Position numbers and translations under genes: made by a program. DNA of 26,260 bases from an uncultured beta proteobacterium (GTDB lineage Bacteria; Pseudomonadota; Gammaproteobacteria; Burkholderiales; SG8-39), in assembly GCA_902826155.1 (NCBI GenBank), contig CADEDU010000015.1:1-26260 (forward strand), given 5' to 3'. How positions within the stretch are numbered: the stretch's first letter is position 1; each line of letters starts with the position of its first letter. Positions 8,455 to 15,662 of this stretch are shown here, piece after piece. The notes under the pieces were generated by a model. It was not told the origin of the DNA, did not search any database, and saw only the letters and a list, made by a program, of their open reading frames with translations.

Positions 8455-8865
8455 ATGGCCGCCGAGATCAACATCTACAGCCCGGAGACGCTGGGCAAGC
8501 CGCTGGGTCAGTATTCGCAGATCACTCGCGTCAAGGCGAGCGAGTACCTGTTCATCGCCGGTCAGTTATCCAGCGATAAGGCCGGCAACATCATCGGTGC
8601 CGACGACTTCGACGCGCAGTGCACGCAGGTGTTCAAGAACATCGAGACCGCGCTCGCCTCTGCCGGCGCGGGCTGGAAGAACATCGTGCAGTTCACCACC
8701 TATCTGGTGCACTCGCAGGACATCCCGAAATTCATGGCGTACCGAAAACGCGAATTCCCGAAGATGTTCCCCGATGGCAAGTACCCGCCCAACACCTTGC
8801 TCATGGTCGATCGACTGGTGGGCGAACCGTTCCTGATCGAGGTGCAACCGATCGCGGCGATCTGA
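8455..8865 (+). CDS. Rid-family (YjgF/YER057c/UK114) protein lacking the RidA arginine
   Basis: A 136-aa protein, the usual size for this trimeric family. AGGAG at 8443-8447, 7 nt upstream, fixes the ATG at 8455 although the frame is open further upstream. Core features are visible: EYLFIAGQLSSDKAGNIIG, a VFKNIETALASAG helix and the C-terminal LIEVQPIAAI. In RidA the imine-deaminating arginine sits in a P-A-R-S motif and an acidic residue follows in IEIEA; here the aligned positions are N113 (PPNTL) and Q131. This resembles Rid subfamilies without the catalytic arginine, so classical 2-aminoacrylate deaminase activity is doubtful. Some family members act on ring-cleavage products such as 2-aminomuconate, which fits its divergent placement beside the NicX-like gene. 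That role is inference. Confidence 0.88.
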   Translation: MAAEINIYSPETLGKPLGQYSQITRVKASEYLFIAGQLSSDKAGNIIGADDFDAQCTQVFKNIETALASAGAGWKNIVQFTTYLVHSQDIPKFMAYRKREFPKMFPDGKYPPNTLLMVDRLVGEPFLIEVQPIAAI

Positions 8866-8921
8866 GCCCGAACGCGTAGCGCGGCGCGGCAGGTCACCGA
8901 TCCGCGCCAGTCGGCTTAGGG

Positions 8922-9764
8922 CTATTTCTTGCGCGCGAGAAACAGGGCGCCGATCACGATCGCGCCACCAAGCATCTGCACGCCGGTGAGCCTCTGATCA
9001 AGTACCAGCGCCGCGAGTACCGCGGCGGCGACGGGCTCCAGATTCATGAAGAGCGCGGTGCGGCCCGGGCCGATTGCGATCGCTGCGGCGAACATGCCGG
9101 TGAGGCCGATCACATAGGTTATCGGCATGCCGAGCAGACTGAGAATGCCCACGCTCGAGCTGGGCAACTGCAGCCCTTGCACCATGGCGAGCACGATCAT
9201 CGCCGCCGCCGTGGAGAACAACATGTGCAGCGTGCGCGCGCGTCCGTCGCCGCCTGAGAACGCGTACGTCTGGATGATGAACACGACCGAGATCGTCGCC
9301 GCGGCGCCGGCCGCCCACGCCAGTCCGATCGGATCATAGTCGTCGATGCGCGCCTGCACGGTGATCGCCAGCCCCGAGAACGCGAGGATCAGCGCGATCA
9401 GCATCTTCGGCGTCATGCGCTCGCGCCCGAGCACCGCACTCAGCATCGCGGTCAGGAACGGGAACAGGTACAGGACCAGCACCGCGATCGGCACGGGGAT
9501 GCGCGCGAAGGCGGTGGTGATGCAGTAGTTGCTGAACGCGAGCAGCAGACCGAGCGCGAGCGCGCGATAGCGGTCTTGCGGGGGCAGGCGCCACGGAATG
9601 CGCATCGCCACCAGCGCGATCCACAGCAGCAATGCCGAACCTGCGCCGCGCGCCACGAGCACGGCGGGAAGGTTGGCGCCGTGATCGAGCGCGAGCCGCG
9701 TGAATACGCCCACACAGGCGTACGACGCGGCGAAAAACAGCACGTGTCCGACGGTGATGCGCAT
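8922..9764 (-). CDS. EamA/DMT-superfamily transporter
   Basis: A 280-aa, very hydrophobic inner-membrane protein with about ten predicted transmembrane helices in two EamA halves. Family features include the early GVFTRLAL helix, the ARIPVPIAVLVLYLFPFLTAMLSAVLGRE block near 85-115 and the mirrored LEPVAAAVLAALVLDQRLTGVQMLGGAIVIGALFL block at the C-terminus. DMT proteins of this kind export amino acids, drugs or metabolites; the substrate is unknown. No convincing Shine-Dalgarno precedes the ATG at 9764, so the start is tentative. It lies 86 bp downstream of the MetE-like gene on the same strand and may share its transcript. Confidence 0.88.
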   Translation of the reverse strand: MRITVGHVLFFAASYACVGVFTRLALDHGANLPAVLVARGAGSALLLWIALVAMRIPWRLPPQDRYRALALGLLLAFSNYCITTAFARIPVPIAVLVLYLFPFLTAMLSAVLGRERMTPKMLIALILAFSGLAITVQARIDDYDPIGLAWAAGAAATISVVFIIQTYAFSGGDGRARTLHMLFSTAAAMIVLAMVQGLQLPSSSVGILSLLGMPITYVIGLTGMFAAAIAIGPGRTALFMNLEPVAAAVLAALVLDQRLTGVQMLGGAIVIGALFLARKK

Positions 9765-9785
9765 CAGCGCGTCGCGATGCTCAGC

Positions 9786-9810
9786 ATGATCGATTCTCGA
9801 TCGCGATCAT
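9786..9810. repeat. Short inverted repeat between the MetE-like and DMT genes
   Basis: ATGATCG (9786-9792) and CGATCAT (9804-9810) are perfect inverted 7-mers separated by 11 bp, just upstream of the DMT gene. They could be an operator or weak hairpin. CGATCG-type words are very common across this window, so chance is a serious alternative. Confidence 0.2.
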
Positions 9811-9850
9811 CGGCAGCGGTGGCGGGCTCACGGTCGTCACGAGTGCGCGC

Positions 9851-10951
9851 TCAGCCCCACACTTCGTGCGCGACTTCGATCACGCGTTCGAGCTTGCGCC
9901 ACTGATCGTCGTGCGAAATCGCGTTGCCGTGGTGCGTGCTGGAAAAGCCGCATTGCGGTGACAGGCACAGATCCGCCAACGGCACGTACTTGGCCGCTGC
10001 CTCGATGCGACGCTTGAGCGTGTCCTTGTCTTCCAGCGTGCCCAGCTTGGTAGTGACCAGGCCGAGCACGACTTTCTTGCCCTTGGGCAGATAGCGCAGC
10101 GGTTCGAAGCCGCCCGAGCGCTCGTTGTCGAACTCCATGAAGAACGCATCGACGTCGGCCTGGAACATCGTCTGCGCGATCGGCTCGTAGCCGCCTTGCG
10201 CCACCCACGCGCTCTTGAAGTTGCCGCGGCAGGTGTGCATCGACACGACCATGTCGCGCGACCGGCCTTTGAGCGCGCCGTTGATCATGCTCACGTAGGC
10301 CGACGGCAGCGCGGCCGGATCATCGCCGTTGGCGCGGCAGTTCTCGCGCACCTTCTCGTCGCACAGATACGAGAACGTGATGTCGTCGATCTGCAGGTAG
10401 CGGCAGCCGGCCTCGGCCAGATGCCCGATCGCGCCGCGATACGCGCGTGCCGCGTCGACCCAGAATTCCTCCAGCTCGGGATACACGCTCCGGTCGATCG
10501 CGTTGCGTCCGCCACGAAGGTGCAGCATTGCGGGCGAGGGGATGGTGAACTTCGGCGTGAACCGGGTCGCGTTCTTCAGGAAGCTGAAGTGATCGACCAT
10601 GATCGGTCGCGTGCACGCCACCTTGCCGGTGATGGTGGCGATCGGTGGTTGTTCCTCGGTGCCGCCGAACTTCGGTCCGGGATTGGTCTTGAGCGTGACC
10701 CCGTCGAGCTGCGCCAGAAAATCCAGGTGCCAGTAGTCGCGCCGGAACTCGCCGTCGGTGACCGCGTGCATGCCGATCGACTCCTGCTTGGCGATCGCGG
10801 CGCGAATAGCCTCGTCCTCGGCAGAGCGCAGCGCCGCGGCGTCAATCTCACCGCGCTTGAAGCGCGTTCGTGCCTCGGACAAAGCGGGTGGACGTAACAG
10901 GCTGCCGACCTGATCGGCCCGGAACGGCGGCGTGCTCTGCGGCGTAGTCAT
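9851..10951 (-). CDS. Short cobalamin-independent methionine synthase-like (MetE C-terminal-type) methyltransferase
   Basis: A 366-aa UROD/MetE-like TIM-barrel protein corresponding to the C-terminal catalytic half of MetE, as in the YxjG/YxjH group. It opens with FRADQVGSLLRP, a hallmark of the group, then has DGEFRRDYWHLDF at 66-78 and YLQIDDITFSYLCD at 185-198. The zinc site is recognisable: H239 and C241 (MHTCRG), E273 (FMEFDN) and C334 (SPQCGFSS). Such enzymes move a methyl group to a thiol such as homocysteine; the donor need not be methyl-folate polyglutamate. I start at the ATG at 10951, giving the family-typical N-terminus, although the frame stays open upstream. It is divergent from the flavoprotein gene with under 60 bp between starts, so their promoters must be compact or overlapping. 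Confidence 0.88.
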   Translation of the reverse strand: MTTPQSTPPFRADQVGSLLRPPALSEARTRFKRGEIDAAALRSAEDEAIRAAIAKQESIGMHAVTDGEFRRDYWHLDFLAQLDGVTLKTNPGPKFGGTEEQPPIATITGKVACTRPIMVDHFSFLKNATRFTPKFTIPSPAMLHLRGGRNAIDRSVYPELEEFWVDAARAYRGAIGHLAEAGCRYLQIDDITFSYLCDEKVRENCRANGDDPAALPSAYVSMINGALKGRSRDMVVSMHTCRGNFKSAWVAQGGYEPIAQTMFQADVDAFFMEFDNERSGGFEPLRYLPKGKKVVLGLVTTKLGTLEDKDTLKRRIEAAAKYVPLADLCLSPQCGFSSTHHGNAISHDDQWRKLERVIEVAHEVWG

Positions 10952-10997
10952 CGCGGTACCCCAGCATGGTGATGCGTCGCGGGGCGGCGATGCTAGC

Positions 10998-12695
10998 ATG
11001 CGACCCACCATGCAATTGCAGACCGAAGTCCTCATCATCGGCGCTGGCGGCGCCGGCATGTACGCAGCGATCGAAGCTGCACGGCGCGGCGCGAACGTGC
11101 TGCTGGTCGATCGCAGTCTGATCGGCCGTGGCGGTGCGACCGTCATGGCGCAGATGACCGTTGCGGCCGCGGTCGGTGAAGAAACCCCCGATCACTGGGA
11201 GCACCATCTGGCCGACACGCTCAAGGCCGGTCGCGATCTGTGCGATCCGAATTTGTCGCGGCTGTTGTGCGAAGACGGCGTCGAATGCATCCGTGAAATG
11301 GACGCCTGGGGCGTGGGCTGGGCGCGCGCGTCTGCCGCCGACAGCCAGCGCGGACACATGCGCCAGGTGATGGCACCGGGCCACGATCGGCCGCGCTGTG
11401 TCTACGTCGACTTCCTCAACACCGGTCCGGCGGTGTCACGCACGCTTCGTACGCAGGTGATCCGCGCGCCGGGCGTGCGGCGGGTCGGTGATCTGCTGGT
11501 GATCGATCTGATCGTGCGCGACGGCCAGTGCGTCGGCGCGCTCGCGCTGCATCTGACCACCGGCGAGATGGTCACGATCGCCGCGCGCGCCACCATCGTT
11601 GCCACCGGCGGACTCACGCGCCTGTACCGGCGCAACAGTGCATCGCTCAACATGGGCGGCGACGGTTACGCGCTGTCGCTGCGCGCCGGTGCCGAACTGA
11701 TCGACATGGAGTTCGTGCAGTTCTTCCCGATCGGGCATCTCGCACCGCGCCTGATCGGCATGGACCCGATCATGTGGGATCCGTTTCGCTACAAGCTCGG
11801 CGGGCGGCTGCTGAACGGTGCGAAAGAGGAGTTCACGCAGCGCTACGGCGCCGCCGACGAGGGCAAGTACGTCATCACGCGTGATCTGGCTACCTACGCG
11901 ATCACCAAGGAAGTCGAGGCTGGCCGCGGCTCGCCGCATGGTGGCGCGTATCTCTCGTTCGAGCATCTGAGCGCGGCGCAACTGCGCGACGCGTTCGGCC
12001 CGGTGATCGATCGGTTGGCGAAGAACGGCATCGATCTCACCCGACAGTCGATCGAAGTCGCGCCGATCGCGCACTACCACATGGGCGGCGTGCGCGTGGA
12101 CACCGAGATGCGCACCAGCGTACCTGGCTTGTTTGCCACCGGCGAAGCCGTGGGCGGCGCCAATGGCGCGAACCGGCTATCGGGGAATGCGATTACCGAG
12201 GCGCTCGCATTTGGACGACGTGCCGGCCATAGCGCCGCGCTGCGCGCGCAGGGCATGAAATCTACGCCGATGGCCGCTGCCACGATGTTGCCGACGCGCA
12301 CCAAACCGCTCGAGTTCAACCCCGCCGCGATGCTGGTGCAACTGCAGGCGGTGATGGCCGATGACGTCGGACCGTTTCGCACGCAAGCCGGATTGCAGCG
12401 CGCGCTGGCGTCGATCCGCTCGATGCGTGAGGCCGTCGGTGCGGCCATGCCGGCACCGGGCGGCGCATACGACGCCGTGCGCATCGATTGGCTCGATCTG
12501 CGCAGCATGCTGCTGGTGGCTGAATGCGTCACCGCCGCCGCAATCGCGCGCACCGAGAGTCGCGGCGCCCATCAGCGCGAAGACCATCCGGGCATGGACG
12601 ATCGCTGGCGAGTCAACCAGGTGGTCACGCTCGAGGATGAGCGAATCGTACTGACCGAGCGCAAGGTGCCATCCATGGAGCGGGCAGCGGCATGA
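10998..12695 (+). CDS. Fumarate reductase/succinate dehydrogenase-like FAD flavoprotein
   Basis: A 565-aa FAD protein of the FrdA/SdhA/AprA/NadB superfamily. It has a dinucleotide-binding GAGGAG at 15-20, ATIVATGG near 198-205, MEFVQFFPIGH near 237-247, AHYHMGGV at 358-365 and GANGANRLSGNA near 387-397. Aligned by eye with E. coli FrdA, the proton-transfer arginine (R295), active-site histidine (H359) and substrate arginine (R393) are kept. The FrdA H232 position is F243, and the histidine that binds FAD covalently is replaced within GRGGATVMAQ (43-52). Non-covalent FAD and a substrate other than plain fumarate are therefore likely. The start could be ATG 10998, with a weak GGGG upstream, or ATG 11010. 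It overlaps the next gene by ATGA; the two surely form one unit. No membrane anchor genes follow. Confidence 0.88.
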   Translation: MRPTMQLQTEVLIIGAGGAGMYAAIEAARRGANVLLVDRSLIGRGGATVMAQMTVAAAVGEETPDHWEHHLADTLKAGRDLCDPNLSRLLCEDGVECIREMDAWGVGWARASAADSQRGHMRQVMAPGHDRPRCVYVDFLNTGPAVSRTLRTQVIRAPGVRRVGDLLVIDLIVRDGQCVGALALHLTTGEMVTIAARATIVATGGLTRLYRRNSASLNMGGDGYALSLRAGAELIDMEFVQFFPIGHLAPRLIGMDPIMWDPFRYKLGGRLLNGAKEEFTQRYGAADEGKYVITRDLATYAITKEVEAGRGSPHGGAYLSFEHLSAAQLRDAFGPVIDRLAKNGIDLTRQSIEVAPIAHYHMGGVRVDTEMRTSVPGLFATGEAVGGANGANRLSGNAITEALAFGRRAGHSAALRAQGMKSTPMAAATMLPTRTKPLEFNPAAMLVQLQAVMADDVGPFRTQAGLQRALASIRSMREAVGAAMPAPGGAYDAVRIDWLDLRSMLLVAECVTAAAIARTESRGAHQREDHPGMDDRWRVNQVVTLEDERIVLTERKVPSMERAAA

Positions 12696-13060
12696 AACAG
12701 ACGGCAACGCTCCATGTACGTCGCGCGGTCAGCGGCGAATCTGCTCGCGTCGAGACTCACGCCGTGCCATTCGAGCCGGGGCAGTCGGTGCTCGATGCCT
12801 TGCGCTGGATCCGCGTGCATGCCGACCCGACGTTGGCCATTCGCTTCTCCTGCATCAACGCCAACGCGTGCAAGGAATGCATGATGCAGATCGATGGCAA
12901 GACGCAGTACGCGTGTCTGGCACGCCTCGAACCTCGCGATATGCGCATCGAGCCGCTGCGCAACAAGGCGTTGATCCACGATCTGGTGACCGAGATCGCG
13001 CCCTCGGACGAGCGCTTGCTCGCATCGGGGCACGCTGACGCCGCGGACGACCCGGCGTAG
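12692..13060 (+). CDS. Miniature FrdB-like [2Fe-2S] subunit
   Basis: A 122-aa protein matching only the N-terminal ferredoxin half of FrdB/SdhB, which are normally about 230-260 aa. The cluster motif is C54-x5-C60-x2-C63-x11-C75 (SCINANACKEC, then YAC). FrdB and SdhB have x4 in the first gap, so one residue is inserted. The C-terminal [4Fe-4S]/[3Fe-4S] half is absent. Only 71 bp separate its TAG from the next gene, on the other strand, and no other frame there encodes a CxxCxxCxxxCP motif, so this is not a simple frameshift or truncation. It probably passes electrons between the FAD subunit and an unknown carrier. It starts at ATGA inside the flavoprotein gene, implying coupled translation and a 1:1 complex. 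Confidence 0.85.
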   Translation: MKQTATLHVRRAVSGESARVETHAVPFEPGQSVLDALRWIRVHADPTLAIRFSCINANACKECMMQIDGKTQYACLARLEPRDMRIEPLRNKALIHDLVTEIAPSDERLLASGHADAADDPA

Positions 13061-13073
13061 CTCGTGTCGGCAT

Positions 13074-13096
13074 CGGCGGACGCCTGGCGCCCGCCG
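13074..13096 (+). terminator. Possible hairpin between convergent genes
   Basis: CGGCGG (13074-13079) and CCGCCG (13091-13096) can pair, with an inner CGC/GCG pairing in the loop. It lies 13 bp past the mini-[2Fe-2S] stop, before the convergent PLD gene end. No T-run follows, so termination would be weak or Rho-assisted. Confidence 0.25.
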
Positions 13097-13131
13097 GGGA
13101 TCACGTCGCGGCGCAGCCGCGCGTGCGTAGG

Positions 13132-14607
13132 TCAGAGTAGTGGCGCAAACAACCGCGCGAATCCCGCTGTGAAGCGCTGGAACGGCGTCTCGCGCTCATA
13201 CCTAGGCTTGTATTGGCGTGCGTCGGCAAGGTCGCGATCGAACTGCGCATCGAGCGCTTTGGCCGTCTGCGGATCGAACACCGCCGCCACCACTTCGAAG
13301 TTCAGCCGGAAGCTGCGGTTGTCGGTGTTGGCGGTACCGACGATGGCGAGCGCGCCGTCGGTGGACAGGGTCTTCGCGTGCAGCATCGGCGGGCCGTACT
13401 CGAACACCTTGATGCCGGCGCGGGTCAGCTCGTCGAAGTAGCTGCGCGCGGCCGCGGTAACCAGCCGCGAATCGCCCTTGCGTGGCACCAGCAGTTGCAC
13501 GTTGACCCCGCGCAACGCCGCCGCCTTCAGCGCTTCGAGCGTCGCTTCGTCGGGAACGAAGTACGCCGTGGTGAGCCGGATGTGCTCGCGCGCGCTGGTG
13601 ATCGCGGTGAACATGAACCGCAGGATGGCGTAGTCCGATGTATCGGGGCCTGAGGCGATGATCTGCACCAGCGGACCGTCGAGCGCGGCCAGCGCCTCCG
13701 GGAAATAGTCCGCACCGATTTTCACCTGCGTCTTCGCCGCGTAGTACCAGTCTTCGAGAAACACCCGCTGCAATGCGCTCGCCGGGGCGCCGGCGATGCG
13801 CATGTGCGTGTCGCGCCAGCCGATGTCGCCCGAGGACATCACCGAGTGCACCGCCGACAGATTCATGCCGCCGGTGAACGCGACCAGGCCGTCGCACACG
13901 ACGATCTTGCGATGCGTGCGGAAGTTCGCCATCGTCGGCCGGAAATGCGAGAAGCGCAGCGGATTGAACCAGCACACCTGACCGCCGCAGTCCGTCAGCC
14001 GGGCGAAGTATTTCGCATCGGCTTTCCCTGATCCCACGTCGTCGACCAGCACCTTCACCTCGACGCCGGCGCGGGCCCGCTCGCACAACCGGTCGAGAAT
14101 CCGGTCGACCAGCTCGCCCGGCTCCCAGATGTAGTACTCGATGTGGATGTGTCGCCGCGCCGCGGCCACCGCCGATTCGATCGCGCGATAACACTCGTCG
14201 CCGCCAAAATACAGCTCGATGCCGGTGGCGCGCGAAGGCGGCGGCTGACGCAGCGTGGCTGCGAGCAGCATCAGCTGTCGATAGCGGGTGCGCACCTCCT
14301 CGCCGACATCGGCCGGCAGCGTGCCGCGCCGGATGTCGTGCGCCGCGCGTTCCACGCTTTGTCGCGCGGCGGCGAAGTTCAATCGCCGACGCCGCACCCG
14401 CCGCGGGCCGAAGAACACCCAGATCAGGATGCCGACATAGGGAAGTGCGAGCAGTGCGAGCAGCCAGCCGAGCGTGGCCACCGGCGAGTGGCGCTGCATG
14501 ATCAGGCTGACCGCAACGAACAGCGCCCACAGCGCGTAGGCCAGTCCCAGCAGAATCAGCACTTCGCCCAGGCTGGGCAGCGCGGCCAGGCCCGCGAATA
14601 CATGCAT
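13132..14607 (-). CDS. Phospholipase D-like protein, cardiolipin synthase type
   Basis: A 491-aa membrane protein with the cardiolipin synthase plan: two N-terminal hydrophobic helices (about 12-36 and 42-66), a basic RRVRRRRLNF stretch, then two PLD domains. Both HKD motifs are complete: H232-x-K234-x4-D239 in THRKIVVCDG and H410-x-K412-x4-D417 in MLHAKTLSTDG. Such enzymes transfer phosphatidyl groups at the inner membrane, usually making cardiolipin from phosphatidylglycerol. The ATG at 14607 has GGAGG about 10 nt upstream and gives the family-typical start; the frame is open far upstream but overlaps the previous gene there. It lies 35 bp after the QueG-like gene on the same strand and is probably its co-transcribed last member. 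Whether it is the housekeeping Cls or a specialised PLD is unknown. Confidence 0.9.
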   Translation of the reverse strand: MHVFAGLAALPSLGEVLILLGLAYALWALFVAVSLIMQRHSPVATLGWLLALLALPYVGILIWVFFGPRRVRRRRLNFAAARQSVERAAHDIRRGTLPADVGEEVRTRYRQLMLLAATLRQPPPSRATGIELYFGGDECYRAIESAVAAARRHIHIEYYIWEPGELVDRILDRLCERARAGVEVKVLVDDVGSGKADAKYFARLTDCGGQVCWFNPLRFSHFRPTMANFRTHRKIVVCDGLVAFTGGMNLSAVHSVMSSGDIGWRDTHMRIAGAPASALQRVFLEDWYYAAKTQVKIGADYFPEALAALDGPLVQIIASGPDTSDYAILRFMFTAITSAREHIRLTTAYFVPDEATLEALKAAALRGVNVQLLVPRKGDSRLVTAAARSYFDELTRAGIKVFEYGPPMLHAKTLSTDGALAIVGTANTDNRSFRLNFEVVAAVFDPQTAKALDAQFDRDLADARQYKPRYERETPFQRFTAGFARLFAPLL

Positions 14608-14642
14608 GCGCTGCTGTCCTCCGATCGGCAGTCGGACGCCGG

Positions 14643-15641
14643 CTACGGCTTGCGCGCGGGCAACGCGCCGATCCAGCGCCGTTCGCGCAGATAGCTCGAC
14701 GGCAGCGCGTCGCGTGCCTCCGCGTCGACCATCTGCACCAGACGCGTGGTCTTGTCGGCCGAACGCTCCGGGATCACTTCGAGCGCATCGCGCAGCAACG
14801 TGTCGTAGTCGGCACCGACCGGACACACATCGGCGCAGCGGCGGCAGCCGGTGATCACGCCCGCGCCGCGCAGAATGCTCTGCCACAGGTTGAAGCTGTC
14901 CTCGGAGCGCAGCATCGCTTTCTTCTTCGCGATCGCGGGCTCGTCGATCACGCGCTCCAGATACTCGGTGAGCTGCGCGAACCCATGCGGGGAGCGATAG
15001 CGGTCGCATCCTGCCCAGTCGCGATCCCAGTGCTGCACCACGTCGCCGGGACAAGCCTGCAGGCAACGCCCGCACGCCGGGCCCTGACACAGCGCCTGCT
15101 CGATGCGCTGATCGCATTCGACCTCCACCGAGCACAGCACCGCGGTGAGGATCACGCGCGGACCGTATTCACGCGTGAGCAGTTGTCCGTTCAACCCGAG
15201 CGTGCCCAGCCCCGCCTCCACCGCCGCGTGCGGCAGCGACAGCAGCGTCGTCTGATGCTCGTTGGGGTTGCCTTCGTAGCGCCACGGATCGACGTGCGTC
15301 GGCGGCACGATGATCGCCGGATAGCCCGCATCCTCCAGCCAGAACACCAGCTCGAGCGAGGCTTCCTCGATCATCGTCAGCGTGAGCTCGTCGTTGTAGT
15401 ACTTGTTGCGATCGTTCCAGAGCGCGATGCGCGAGGTGCCCGCCTGCAAGTGCTTGGCCAGCACGATGACGCGACCGCCGTCGTGCTCGGTGATCTCGAC
15501 CGGGCGCAGGCGTTTGGCTGCGTCGGGCGGGTGATCGTCGAGCACGGCGCCATCGGCGATGCCCACCAGATCGGCACCCAGCTCGCGTGCCTTGGCTTTG
15601 ATCTGTGCCGCACTGAGCGGCCGTTTGAAGATCCCCACCAT
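14643..15641 (-). CDS. QueG/reductive-dehalogenase-like double [4Fe-4S] protein (paralogue A)
   Basis: A 332-aa protein with the layout of epoxyqueuosine reductase QueG and reductive dehalogenases: an N-terminal domain of the type that holds cobalamin, the conserved AGLGTLGLNGQLLT loop at 143-156, then a ferredoxin-like region. Eight cysteines suit two [4Fe-4S] clusters: C185-x4-C190-x2-C193-x3-C197, C212, and C266-x2-C269-x3-C273 followed by PVG. QueG usually has C-x2-C at the first gap, so x4 is unusual. There is no signal peptide and no C-terminal HEAT-like domain. It is cytoplasmic; cobalamin binding is inferred from the family. It is 21 bp downstream of a clear paralogue with the same cysteine pattern. 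Function could be reductive cleavage of a C-O, C-X or similar bond; the substrate is unknown. Confidence 0.8.
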   Translation of the reverse strand: MVGIFKRPLSAAQIKAKARELGADLVGIADGAVLDDHPPDAAKRLRPVEITEHDGGRVIVLAKHLQAGTSRIALWNDRNKYYNDELTLTMIEEASLELVFWLEDAGYPAIIVPPTHVDPWRYEGNPNEHQTTLLSLPHAAVEAGLGTLGLNGQLLTREYGPRVILTAVLCSVEVECDQRIEQALCQGPACGRCLQACPGDVVQHWDRDWAGCDRYRSPHGFAQLTEYLERVIDEPAIAKKKAMLRSEDSFNLWQSILRGAGVITGCRRCADVCPVGADYDTLLRDALEVIPERSADKTTRLVQMVDAEARDALPSSYLRERRWIGALPARKP

Positions 15642-15662
15642 GGTCGTCGGTTCTTCCCTTGC

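Noticed and set aside
12692..13131. Mini-[2Fe-2S] gene as a frameshifted remnant of full FrdB
   Set aside because: No frame downstream encodes a CxxCxxCxxxCP motif and only 71 bp separate it from the convergent gene, too little for the missing half.
13080..13131. Mobile element or attachment site at strand-switch points
   Set aside because: No transposase, terminal inverted repeats, target duplications, integrase or tRNA are visible at the strand switches.
14608..15135. N-terminal extension of the PLD protein to 667 aa
   Set aside because: The extension overlaps the QueG-like gene in another frame and lacks PLD family similarity. GGAGG before the ATG at 14607 and the membrane helices right after it mark the real start.
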